Source: Pigoraptor vietnamica
Lineage: Eukaryota > Opisthokonta > Filasterea
Assembly: GCA_943704525.1 (NCBI GenBank)
Contig: CALSCQ010000489.1
Location: 1 to 64,000, forward strand
Reading direction: 5' to 3'
DNA: 64,000 nucleotides
Shown: positions 1 through 9,778 of the stretch, piece by piece
Numbering within the stretch: position 1 is the first letter of the stretch
How the letters are laid out: every line of letters begins with the position of its first letter
Translations under genes and position numbers: made by a program
The notes under the pieces: generated by a model
Databases searched by the model: none
Seen by the model: only the letters and a program-made list of their open reading frames with translations
Told to the model about the DNA's origin: nothing

Positions 1-1109
1 CCCCACCCCCCTACACACACTCTCTCTCCCATTGCGTGAGTTTAGATTAATGGACACACACACCACCACCCACACACACCAAACACATGCACGTCCCCCC
101 ACCCAGACATGCGCGTCGCTGAGTAATAACGTCCCCTCGCGCAGGCTGTCTTATTACGAGCGCATGAAGGGCCTTCTCCCGGAGAATTTCGCGCCAGTCA
201 TGCCCGCCGAACCGCGCGACAACTTTATGTTTGGCGGCAATTCGCAAGGTCCGTGGCCCCCTTCGCCATTCGCCTGTTACACGCGAACCCATTCATTTCT
301 CCGTATTACGTTTCGCTCGGAAATGTTCTCCGATTGTAGCCTCTTCCCTCCAATTGACCCAATTCTCCGGCTACATCGACGCAGAGCCCGGTGCCGCCAC
401 GTCCGCGCGCCTCTGTGCGACGTTCAAGGCGAAGGGCAGCTGCGCGCGTGTCGCTCACCAATTGGCCGCGCTCACCCGTGGCGACGAGCACACGCCCGAG
501 TCGGATCCCGCACCCGCGCGTGCGGAAGCGCCAGCTGAAGGCGACGCCGCCAGTGCCCCGATGGAGGTGGAGGGTGCGTCACGTGCCCCTGCCGAAGCGG
601 GGGACGCTCCTGACCGGCAGTTCCAGGCCGGCAGCGACGCCTACGTGTCGGAGAGTGCTGCGAGGGGCGCGAACTTTGCGTTTGTCGAGCCGTCGGATCC
701 GAACGATTTCGACGTGTTTGCGGGTGCAGACGCGGCGTCAGAGGACGCGACGGGGCTCGCGGCGCGCGTGTTCATGCAGTCGGTGCTCCATTTTGGCTCC
801 GTGTCGTACACGCACGTGGTGTCGCTGATTGAGAGGTGCGTGTTCGGGAGAGCGCGTACGTTTCCGTGGCCAAGGCGGAGGGACAACCTTATCGGGCCTC
901 TGCGATTGAGGGATTGTGTGACTGATTCTCGCATGTCTGCAGATACATTCTCGTGCTGCGCCAGCTGTCGGCGACTCCCAGTTTGCGCCACCACATTGCG
1001 CGCGCCGTCGCGGAGTTCTACGTCAACCGGCCACAGGTATGTTGCACGCGCATGTGCGCATGATTGTGTGTCGTGTGTGCGCTGCATTTCGTCACACACA
1101 GACACAAAG

Positions 1110-1168
<59 letters not shown>

Positions 1169-2498
1169 TCTCTAATGTGATAGTAGGCGCGACTTCTAAA
1201 ATGCAGCTCTAACTGCGGCTGTATTGCCCAGATGGCCGTCATCCTCTTTGACAAACTGCTTGCGTACGGCATTCTCGACAACGCCGCCGTCACAAACTGG
1301 CTCTTCTCGGACGAGATGCTCCCCTCTCTCACGCTGTGAGTGCCCGCACGTCCCATCGCCCCTCGCTGTGTGCAGCTACTTTGTTTGCATACGAAATGCT
1401 AATTGTAAGGGTCTACTTGGTGTCGCGTCTTGTGTAGTCGTTGTCGTGCTTGTCTGCATTTTTCGTGAGCGCGCACTGGCTGACGCGTTGCGCGTGTCTC
1501 CGCAGGTCCTACCCGTGGGAAATCCTCGTCGTCTCTCTCGACATGATGATCACGCGAACGCTCCACGTGCGCCGCGTCCTCGAGGGCCTTCAGCGCGGCG
1601 ATGCGAGCGCACTTGCCGCCCCTCTCCCAGGAACAGCCCCGTCCGAGGTGCGTGTCGCGTCTGGCGCGCCTGTGTTGTGGATGTGGGCAGAGGCCGTGTG
1701 TGGTACTGGAAGTGCCATTGTCGTCTTATGTACAAGCAAGTGCTTTCTTATGTGCTTACGCGGGGCTTTGTTTTGCAGGCTCCCACGCTCGAGTCCGTCA
1801 CAGAGACAATGGAGATGGTCTCGCGTGAGCAGAAGGAGGCGTTTATTGTGGTGTTCCAGGTGTGTGCACCCGTTGTGCTGGCACTTGACGTTATGTGCGT
1901 GAAGGCAGTAGTGGGCACACGCACTCGTCTTACACTGATGGCATGAAGTTCACGCGCACTCTCCTTACACTGAACGGATGAAGCGGCACACGCTCACGCT
2001 CGCACGTTTCTTACTTATTTAGCGGCTCGTGATCGCCCTATCGGACCACCTCCACCGCGCTGACGAGGCGGCGCGGAGAGATGGCATGGGCCTCAACGAC
2101 ACGACGGCACTCGATGCGGACCCGTGGTACCGATCGGTGTCTGGTCACATGCTGTCCATTGGGCGCAAGGTGCGTGTTGTGCGACTCGAGTGTGACGTCG
2201 TGTCTGAGTGCAGTTGTGACGGGAGTGGTGTGCGCCCCTGATGTTTTCGGTCACACTTTCACTGTCCGTGCGAGAGGTTGCTGACAGTGACGTGAAAGCG
2301 TTGCGTCTCATATCGGGCCGCACATGTTGTGCGTACTGTGCATTCGACTATATCTCACCCGCGTGTTGCTCTGCATCGCAGTACCACGAAGCCGTGCGCG
2401 GGTGCATGAGCGCGCTCGTGTCCCTCGTGTTCACCGACGACGTCGACCCGAGGATACTGAGCACGTTCAACCGATTCCGCGCTCTCCTGTCCGAGTGA
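1..2498 (+). CDS. NCBP1: Nuclear cap-binding protein subunit 1 (CBP80), 3' part
   Basis: This is the large subunit of the nuclear cap-binding complex, which with CBP20 binds the m7G cap of nascent transcripts and supports splicing, export and quality control. The gene enters from the left edge. Visible exons are about 144-248, 331-836, 942-1036, 1231-1337, 1507-1648, 1780-1859, 2023-2169 and 2382-2498, all with GT-AG borders. Joined in frame they give the C-terminal helical (MIF4G-like) repeats. Diagnostic stretches match animal CBP80: LCATFKAKG, FMQSVLHFGSVSYTH, FYVNRPQMAVILFDKLL followed by AAVTNWLFS, then YPWEIL. The N-terminal MIF4G domain lies outside the window. The second visible exon carries an Ala/Glu-rich acidic insert before the FMQSVLHF helix. 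A CA repeat fills the intron at 1037-1230. Identification rests on remembered family sequence and is strong; exon borders are by eye. Confidence 0.88.
1112..1165. repeat. (CA)n microsatellite in CBP80 intron
   Basis: A nearly pure CA run of about 50 nt inside the CBP80 intron 1037-1230. It is intronic, so it does not affect the reading frame. Confidence 0.95.
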
Positions 2499-2893
2499 GC
2501 GCGAGAATGAAGACTCACTTGAGAGCATTCTTTCCCTTCTCAAGTCACTATCGCAACTCCTAAAGTCACTACGGCAACTGTAGCGACTTCTCTAGATAGC
2601 TTTGAGTGACTATCGTGAAGCACCTACTCGCACTCGAACGGCGCACATATCGGCAAGGGAAGGCAACTAGGGAAGAAGCACCTACTCGAACCGCGCACAT
2701 ATCGGGCAAGGGAAGGCAACCTTGGTATCTTCTTCCTTCAATGAAGAGGAGACAAAAAAAGGCAACAGAGGGACACGCTTAAAGACGCAGCGCAAACGCG
2801 CACGCACGCAGCTCGCACGCCAACTCCGCGAAGGGGCGCGGGAGGGCAGCCGTAACTACGGTCACGCGACACCGCAACCCCCACACTCAACGC
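2499..2893. repeat. Intergenic spacer with an imperfect tandem duplication
   Basis: This spacer lies between the convergent CBP80 and CYSTM-like genes. A block beginning GCACCTACTCG and ending CAAGGGAAGGCAAC occurs twice, at about 2620-2669 and 2679-2720. The two copies differ by small indels. The rest is low-information sequence and the 3' flank of the CYSTM gene. Confidence 0.7.
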
Positions 2894-3190
2894 TTACGGG
2901 GGAGCGAGCGCACAGCAGAGGCACAGCGTGGCCGTGCAGAGGGCAATAAGGCAGCATTCCTCCTCGGCGGCCGCGCGATCGTCCGACACGACGACGACCT
3001 CGCGCTGGACGGGTGCCTGCTGGACATAATAGACGTTCGTCTGCTGCGGGGGAGCCTGGGCATAGTACACGGGCTGTCCGTACGCGGGCTGCGAGTACGC
3101 GCCCGTCGACGAGTTCTGGTAGCTCGGGGCCGTCGGGTACGTCTTGCCGTACGTGTCTTCGCTGTAGTTATACGACGGAGGCGCCGACAT
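2894..3190 (-). CDS. Small CYSTM-like cysteine-rich tail protein
   Basis: An uninterrupted 98-residue reading frame. The N-terminal two thirds are Tyr/Pro/Gln-rich and start with a PPSY motif (residues 4-7, a possible WW-domain ligand), followed by repeated PAYGQPVYY-like segments. The last ~25 residues are a compact hydrophobic Cys-rich block (EEECCLIALCTATLCLCC) typical of the CYSTM module, which inserts in or is palmitoylated at membranes. The family (plants, fungi, protists) is linked to stress tolerance, but no function can be read for this member. Its 3' end faces CBP80. The start is the first ATG of the frame and no splice is needed. Confidence 0.72.
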   Translation of the reverse strand: MSAPPSYNYSEDTYGKTYPTAPSYQNSSTGAYSQPAYGQPVYYAQAPPQQTNVYYVQQAPVQREVVVVSDDRAAAEEECCLIALCTATLCLCCALAPP

Positions 3191-3729
3191 CTTTTTTTGA
3201 CGCTCCTCAATACCGCTCGCAATGCGTTACGGGGTTTTGGTTGTTTGGCGCGTTCGGAGCTTCGACGTCCTCTCACTCCTCTCTTCGTATGCGTTACGCC
3301 GAGAAGACGACAATCACTCAAACAATCTCTCTCTTTTCGCTCGCTGTGGTTGGAAGCAAGTCTCACTTGTTTGAGAGAGATCCCTCCAACCACCGTCCTA
3401 ATATCCGTATCGCAAGAAGCTGCCCGTGTGCCGTGTGTGCAGAGGGGAAGCAGTGAGCGTGCGCGTGCGCGTGCGCGGGAAAGATTAGAGAGAGAGGGGA
3501 GGGGACAGAGAGAGAGAGAGGGAGCACGCATGCAGAGAGGGAGTGTGAGGCCAGCGAGTTCCAAACCGGCTCAACCAATGGGGAACGTGCGTCCTAAAAA
3601 TAGACTGTCACAGCGCAAATTGGATAATAGTTTTAGATTTGACCGAGATCTCGTTAATTTTGTAACATTCACCTTACGCGCAGGGCCGACGTATGTACAA
3701 AATTAACCGAGGTCTCGGCAGAAGGAGAA
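3191..3729. other. Upstream region of the CYSTM-like gene, no gene seen
   Basis: Reading frames here lack coding character. Notable composition: an alternating CGTGCG stretch near 3459-3478 (Z-DNA-prone) and a GA-rich tract at 3484-3525. It probably holds the CYSTM-like promoter. Confidence 0.5.
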
Positions 3730-4300
3730 TTGGAAATCGTGTTGTGTCATTCAGCCCTCCGTTCCGTGTACCGCATTTCCTCAACAGGCTGGTTGCCTTC
3801 GTACGTTGAGATTGCGACAGGGAACACGAATGTTGCAGAGGCGCTGAAGGAGTTGGGTCGGCTGGATGATGCCCTCGCAAAGCACGGCGCTCTCTATTCC
3901 GGAGAAGGCGCACGGCTAGTGTCACCCGCTTGTTGCCTACGCGCACTTTGGGCGGCAAAGTATTGCTTGAAATAGAGAAGTGCGACAGTGCGACCGAGGC
4001 GTTTCTCTGTGCTGGCAAAGCGACGGATTGGGATGTGCGTGGACTCGATCGACGAGGCGCTCGAGGGGTTTGCGCGTTCATGGCGGCGATGCAGGGCGGC
4101 GGCGCACGGTTTGACGACGTGCAGCATCCTCTACGGCTTGTACGAGGCGCGCATTGGGCTGTCGAACACTGCGGAGGCATCTGCGTCGTCTGTTCCGTGC
4201 ACGGTGGCGTTGCGCCGACGGATGCGGTCAAGGGGTAATATAGGACGCTTTCTAATCTTGCAGTATGAACGACAGCATATCCTCTGAAAGGGACGCTGAA
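3730..4300 (+). pseudogene. Possible decayed TPR-like fragment
   Basis: Short open pieces on the plus strand look protein-like but do not form one clean frame. The first (3730-3975) contains EALKELGRLDDALAKH, which resembles half of a tetratricopeptide repeat. Another, from about 4030, contains DSIDEALEGFARSW and a helical continuation. I see no clean splice pair linking them. It could be a relic or a poorly resolved gene, and nothing more is claimed. Confidence 0.25.
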
Positions 4301-5174
4301 CCTGTCACTTCAACAATCCGAGTTCGTTTCGTTTGCAATATTTACTTTCAATGTTAGACTTGCTCCGCCGGCGCAATCCTATGTGGTGAAGCTTCAGGGG
4401 CGCAGTTGTAGGCGCCTCAGCGCGCATGGATGGCACCATTCCCCCCCTCCCCCGACGGCGCGCCAGCACTCACCCGTCGAGTGACCCTTCTTCTGCACGT
4501 CGGCAAAAGAGATCCTCTACGATCGGAAGCCGGTGCACTCGGCGGCCGGCCACGGCATCTTGGCGCACCGGGGATGCGCGGTGCACAGGCACGTCTCTTG
4601 ACGAGAGGAAGAGGGCCATGTGCCTTGAACGACTTCTGCATGGCCGATCCCGGCATGCCGGGCTCAGCCGGGTCGATACTGTGATTGTTGCCGACGGTGG
4701 TCTGACTACCCAATTTAGAGCCAACGGCGGTGCAGGACGCCCGCATTGACCAGTCCCGTGTGGAAGGGATCAAAACTGAGCCAACAGTCTTGTAAAAAGC
4801 TCCAACAGTCTTGTAAAAGCCCGTGCTCACGTGACGCAGAACGACGCCGACTGTGAGCAAGCTGAAACTCTAGTCGGAGCCACGTTGTACAGAGACTGAC
4901 CTCGAGCCGCAGCTGCGGATCCGTAGTGATGGACGGCCGGCGCGGGGACCGCCAGTGGAACGCCGGAGAGCGTACTCGGCGAACTCAAAAGCGCCGACAC
5001 GTCGTCGTACACCAACACAACAATCGATGTCGTCCGCCGACGCGCCCGTGGCTGCAACCGGTGCGTTCGCCGGTTGCTCGGATTTATCACGGTGCGGATC
5101 CTTCGTTCTGTGGCATTTTAGTCTCCGCCTCGCGTTGCATCATGCGTCATTGTCATTGTGGAACGCCGGTATTG
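4301..5174. other. Intergenic region, unresolved coding-like stretch at 4417-4750
   Basis: Open frames exist on both strands at 4417-4750. One minus-strand frame is Cys-containing (LCTAHPRCAKMPWPAAEC) and is followed by a GTGAGT donor-like site, but I cannot assign a gene. The sequence AGTCTTGTAAAA occurs twice at about 4780-4820. Nothing else is recognised. Confidence 0.3.
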
Positions 5175-5204
5175 TTCACACACGCACACACGTACACACG
5201 CACG

Positions 5205-5258
<54 letters not shown>

Positions 5259-5310
5259 CACACAGGCACGCAAACCACCCACATACACCCACATACACAC
5301 ACACACACAT
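5175..5310. repeat. CA-rich microsatellite
   Basis: A CA/CG dinucleotide tract with a pure CA core at about 5215-5250. It lies just beyond the 3' end of the nuclease-kinase gene (stop at 5379-5381 on the minus strand). Confidence 0.95.
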
Positions 5311-5378
5311 ATCAACGCACACAAAAGCCCCACTTTGTTTGTGCGATTCGCATTCTCCAGCAAACCAGTTCTCGTGCC

Positions 5379-7430
5379 CTACGGGCACCTGTATTCGGTC
5401 ATCAACTCAGCCACGTCAGCTCGCGCCCAAAACATTCGCAGCGCTTCGCAGCGCTTGCGAGCGTCCGCTGAACACGTCGCGGTGGCCCACGTTCGGTAAA
5501 GGGGACTCTGTGTATGCTGGAGAAACAGCACAAAACCCAAGCGTTCGGTCGCGTCAAGGTCGTCCTGCGGCACGAGCGTCGGGATGCTTCCGTTGATGGC
5601 AGCCTCCAGCAGACGATCAGACGCGTACTCGTAGTGGACGTGAACGGCGCGACCGCCACTCTTAACCGCCGAAGACCAGTCGTTGAGGAGAACACCCTTT
5701 CTCTTTTGCAGGTGCAAAATGTTCGCCGGCGCAATGTCGCCGTGCACGAAGCCCGCCGCGTGCACGGCGGTGAGGAGCTCGATAAACTTTTCCCCAAGCT
5801 GAGCGTAAGAGAGGGACAGATGCAACCCGACGGGCGTCACGAGATTTGCGCACACGGAGTCTGCCGTCGCCATCCGCGCGCCCGTATCGACGACGTCTGG
5901 AAGCATGCCGAGAAGGTGCGATGGAACCTTGGCTCGTAGCTCCCGGATCGTGCTGACCTCGCGATCGGCCATGTCGCTGGCATCGGCGCTGGAAAACACC
6001 TTGAGCACCGCGGACGTGCCGTCCTTGCAGCTCACTTCGTACGCGGCGCACGCACGGCCACGCCCGAGAAAGCGTTTGATGGCGCCAACCTTGGCATCCA
6101 CATTTGGCGGCATCGAGACGACGGGGTTGGCATTCCCCCGGGGGGCGCGCAAGACGTCGAGAAACATGCAGAGTGCATCGTCGTTCAACTCCGTGTCCGA
6201 CTTCTTCCACGCTAGCTCTGGCCCGATGAACAGCTTCGGGGCGCCGTCAGCGCCCAACCCAAACTCAACGTACGACACGCGCGTCTCCGTCGCCAAAATG
6301 AAGGGCATTCGCCCCCCGCCGATCGAATCGAGCACAATCTTGGCATATCGGCTGGCCTGTCCTACCAGCTCCTTATTGCGCGCCAGAGAGACAACCGACG
6401 GGGATAACTTCCTGTCCTTCTTCAGCTCGATCAAAACGCGAATGTTCTGCAACACTTCGAGGGCGCCCTGCGGATACGCCGCAAAGTCGGGGCGGAAGTC
6501 TGTAGTCGAGTCCCTGCCCGAGTGGTAGTCGACCGCCTTGAATTTCCCAGCAGTCACGCCGTTGACGTTGAGAAGCGTGCCCATCGCGCGCTGCAGCGTC
6601 TTCGGCTCCCCGGGCTTCGCGCCATCCAGTAGGAAGGTTGCAAACGCCTTCTTAATGTTGCGCGAAAGAACGACTCGGCTCTTGCTCGTGGCCACAAAGT
6701 CGGGAATAGATTCCGCGTCCTGCAGGAGGAGCTCGCCGCGCGCATCGTCCCTCAACTTCCAGGCGACTGAGGCCGATTGCCCCGACGACAAGGCATCTAT
6801 TCGTTGCGACTGTTCGTCCAACCGCTCTTCGACCTTCTTTAACTCAGCCTTCACGCCCTTCAACTCCGTCTTCACGCCCGTCATCTCCGTCTTCACGACC
6901 GCCTTGAGACCTTCAAGCATGTACGCGAACATCTGCGACGACGCGTCGGCGCCAGAGAGAATAACACGATTGAGATTGCCGGCAGGCGTCCCCGCCGTCT
7001 GCCGTGTAGGCACGCGCGCTCCTGTCGAGCTGGGCGTGACACCACCCCAAGCCGCGCGCGACGACACTCCACGATGCGGCGAATCGTCAAGGGTCATACT
7101 GCCGAGCGTCTCGTTCAAACCTTCGTCGGCACCGGCGTCGGCCTGAGCGCCGCCACCGCGACCTTCGTTGCGGCGGCGTCGGTTGCGCTGGCGTCGTCCG
7201 CGCCCCGAAGACTGCGCACTGGGAATGTTGCCGCCCCCTCCACGACGCGGCGAACCGTCGAGGGTCACGCTGTCGAGCCTCTCGTTGGCGCCAGCGTCGG
7301 CCACCGGGTCAGGAGCGCCGGCGCGGCGTCGTCCACGCCCCGAAGACAGCGCGCTGGGAATGTTGCCGCCCCTAGCACCATCCAAAGAAGGCGCAGGGGG
7401 CGGACCCTTGCGGGACCGCGAAGCGCTCAT
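5379..7430 (-). CDS. Crinkler-like protein: restriction-type nuclease domain plus protein kinase domain
   Basis: A single uninterrupted 683-residue frame. Residues 1-130 are low-complexity with two copies of a GGNIPSAxSSGRGRR / LxSxTLDxSPxRG unit. A short coiled coil follows at about 180-215 (repeated KTELKGVKAELKKVEE-type heptads). Residues ~230-400 resemble the PD-(D/E)XK nuclease domain of CRN-type effectors, with DFRPDF and VLIELKKD as candidate catalytic elements. Residues ~440-640 form a eukaryotic-type kinase fold: AVLKVFSS (probable ATP lysine), HGDIAPANILH (HxDxxxxN loop) and LLNDWSS where DFG is expected. Known CRN-like proteins pair these same two domains and occur in oomycetes, chytrids, mucoromycetes and other protists. 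They are thought to derive from transposon and conflict systems and to act in nuclei. The lack of introns contrasts with the host genes. Activity is not shown. Confidence 0.75.
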   Translation of the reverse strand: MSASRSRKGPPPAPSLDGARGGNIPSALSSGRGRRRAGAPDPVADAGANERLDSVTLDGSPRRGGGGNIPSAQSSGRGRRQRNRRRRNEGRGGGAQADAGADEGLNETLGSMTLDDSPHRGVSSRAAWGGVTPSSTGARVPTRQTAGTPAGNLNRVILSGADASSQMFAYMLEGLKAVVKTEMTGVKTELKGVKAELKKVEERLDEQSQRIDALSSGQSASVAWKLRDDARGELLLQDAESIPDFVATSKSRVVLSRNIKKAFATFLLDGAKPGEPKTLQRAMGTLLNVNGVTAGKFKAVDYHSGRDSTTDFRPDFAAYPQGALEVLQNIRVLIELKKDRKLSPSVVSLARNKELVGQASRYAKIVLDSIGGGRMPFILATETRVSYVEFGLGADGAPKLFIGPELAWKKSDTELNDDALCMFLDVLRAPRGNANPVVSMPPNVDAKVGAIKRFLGRGRACAAYEVSCKDGTSAVLKVFSSADASDMADREVSTIRELRAKVPSHLLGMLPDVVDTGARMATADSVCANLVTPVGLHLSLSYAQLGEKFIELLTAVHAAGFVHGDIAPANILHLQKRKGVLLNDWSSAVKSGGRAVHVHYEYASDRLLEAAINGSIPTLVPQDDLDATERLGFVLFLQHTQSPLYRTWATATCSADARKRCEALRMFWARADVAELMTEYRCP

Positions 7431-7689
7431 TTCAACAGACAGGCTTAAAGTGTGTCGTGAGTGTGGCGCATCTCTCTTTTCCCACGTTTCTCCCGCGCGC
7501 TATTAAGTAGAAAAGGAATCCCAAAGTGGGTATTGAGATTTGAGGCCGAGCACATGTTCAAACGGTACAAATTATTTCCTGATTACAACTTGAAATCCAG
7601 CGGAAAGTAATCTCCAGGGCTACGAAGATCACGTGATGAACGAACATTGACGTCACGTCATTCCCTGACGTCACGCAGCCGAGTGAGCA
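7431..7689. promoter_or_regulatory. Divergent promoter region with two TGACGTCA (CRE-like) palindromes
   Basis: This spacer separates the minus-strand nuclease-kinase gene and the plus-strand Crinkler-like fossil. It contains TGACGTCA at 7648-7655 and again at 7666-7673, with CACGTGAT at about 7630. TGACGTCA is the classic bZIP/CREB-ATF site. Use as a promoter is inferred from position. Confidence 0.4.
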
Positions 7690-9451
7690 ATTCTTCAAAA
7701 ATGGCGGACGCTGATCGCGAAACTCACACTTGAGCGTGACGCAAATGCGAGGCTCGCGGAGGAGAATGCGAGGCTGGCGGAGGAGAATGCGACGCGCGCG
7801 GAGGAGGCTCTGTCGTATGCGGTCGTTAGAGGCGCAATCGCGAGCGAAGCCAAGTCTCTTCTTAGAAACGGATTGCCCACCCTCGCCGGCCCGCCTTCGA
7901 CGACTAAGCTCGGCCGCGCGCAAGAATCACGAACCGCCACAGCCATCCAGTGCGCGTTCGGCCTCCTCGATAGCGTCGAAATCAGGCACGCGTTTTCGAA
8001 TGCCGGTGTGGGAGACTGCGGGCAATTGGCACGGCGGGAAGCTGCTCTGGGCAAATGAGGCTGATCATTCGCGCGACGTCGTCGCAGTCATACACGACGT
8101 GTGCCGCGCAGCTGGCATCCGTCTTCGCTTGGTCGAGGAATGCGCCCCTCTGCCGTAGCAGGGCCTCCAAGACGTGTGGATCATTTCTGTGGATGAATGT
8201 CTCCGTCGGCGTCGTCCAAGTGAAGCGAGCGCAGTGGCCTCATAAGAGGTCTTACATTGACCACCCGAAGGCGCTTGGACAGGCGTACGACTACCTTTCC
8301 CAACTGCGCGCCATCTACGACGTCAAGCATTTTTTTGCCATCGTCACGACGTACGAAGAATGGCGTTTTTGTTGGCTTGAGCCCGAGGCTGACGAGTTCG
8401 CTGCGAGCACAACGGCGCATCCGCTCCTGCCCGTCGCCCCGCGCGTCCGCGAATTCAATTCAACGGCGCGGTTGAACAGCATCTGGGACGAGATTAATTC
8501 GCAGGCGGCGTCGCAGGCGGCTAGTGTGTCTCCGCCCGTTACGATTTCTCCGGCCGCCGCGAGCCGCCGATTAGAGAAATACGCGTCAGCGAAATCTACA
8601 AGCGCACGTCCCCCGTGGTGGTGAAGGCTATCGCTTCGGTGCTTTGGAAGATGTGTTCCTCGTCGAGAACGGGCGAGTGGCCGCTCGTCGGCGGCGACAG
8701 GACGTACATTCACGTGAGCGAGGGATCCGTGGAGTACGATCGTGTGGACATCGAGAAGCTGCGTCCATATTATCCATGTCGTGGAGTTCCTGGTGGGCGT
8801 CGGCAGCGACGTACACGCACGGATGAGTGACGATCAATTCACCGGCTACTGCATCAACGGCAGGGTCGAGTTGCAAAATGCGACGCCTCTTTTCGTTGCC
8901 GCGGAGTTCGGTCACGCGTGCGTCATCGAGCTGCTCGTCCGGGGGGGTGCTCGCCTCAACGACGAGTGCGGCGGCGGCGACACGGCCCTCGCCAGTGCGT
9001 GCGGTTAGGCGAGGGCACGCGGAAGCGGTCGGTGCACTCTTGGGTTGCGGCGTCAACGCCGCCTTTGTCCGTTCCAACGGAACAACGGCTTTGGAGCTGG
9101 CAAGGCGATTGAAGCATCGCGACATTGTTGAGATGCTGTCGGAATCCCTCGGTGGCGGTCCTTCCGCACTGGCAGGGCCTTCGGGGCCTCAGTCAAAGTC
9201 TCTTTTCTGAGGTACGTCGACATCTCTCCGCGGCTGAAGCACGTCGAAGGCTCCCGGCGACTACAGAGGCCGAGACGTCCGCACAAGCATCGATATCGAT
9301 CAACTCTCTTATTGACACGGCTGCGAAGACGCAAGAGGCTGGTGGAAGCGACGCGTCGGAGCCTGTGGAGTTCGTCGATGTCGAGCCCCCTGCGCAGGTC
9401 ATTGTCGAGTCGCCGACACCGACAGCCGAGAAGACATGCGCTGTTATGTGA
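7690..9451 (+). pseudogene. Fossil of a Crinkler-like effector with ankyrin repeats
   Basis: The recognisable parts, in order, are: a coiled-coil segment with repeated NARLAEE units; a region resembling the CRN-associated nuclease-like domain (HKRSYIDHPKALGQAYDYL, then FFAIVTTYEEWRFCWLEP); and an ankyrin-repeat region (ATPLFVAAEFGHACVIELL, and later TTALELARRLKHRDIVEML). The last open segment ends in CAVM, which fits a CaaX prenylation box. The family assignment is by resemblance to CRN-like effectors. The element looks broken, with several breaks, although the parts are still readable, so decay looks recent to moderate. It is divergent from the intact nuclease-kinase gene, from which it is separated by about 260 bp. 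Confidence 0.5.
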
Positions 9452-9778
9452 TTCGCTCTTCAAGCGTTCTTCGTGCTCGCGTATGCGTGTGGCGTTGTAA
9501 ATAGCTACTGTATTGAAGCGTCGCTTTTGTTTGAGTCGTGTGTAGCCAGTGTAACGATGCCGCCTGAGCTGAACCGCGTTGCATTTGCCGGTAACTTGTG
9601 GTCACACGCAAATGCCAGTCAGCCAGTTGGCCATGTCGAGTGAATGTGGCCGGTACAAAGGCCATTAAGATCTGTCGGAGGTGTCATTCGGCATCCGCAG
9701 TGCACAGCAAGGGCTCTTAGAGCCATACAAAATCGCCTTGTCACAAATCGCCCCGTCCTGCGAAATTGATTCACACGC
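9452..9778. other. Intergenic spacer, nothing recognised
   Basis: About 330 bp with no convincing coding sequence, RNA gene or repeat. Confidence 0.5.

Noticed and set aside
4417-4860. Possible Cys-rich zinc-finger gene
   Set aside because: The Cys spacing fits no finger I know, and a stop interrupts the best frame without a convincing intron.
5379-5939. Plus-strand open frames overlapping the nuclease-kinase gene
   Set aside because: They are antisense shadows of the minus-strand gene. The minus frame carries kinase and nuclease motifs; the plus frames carry none.
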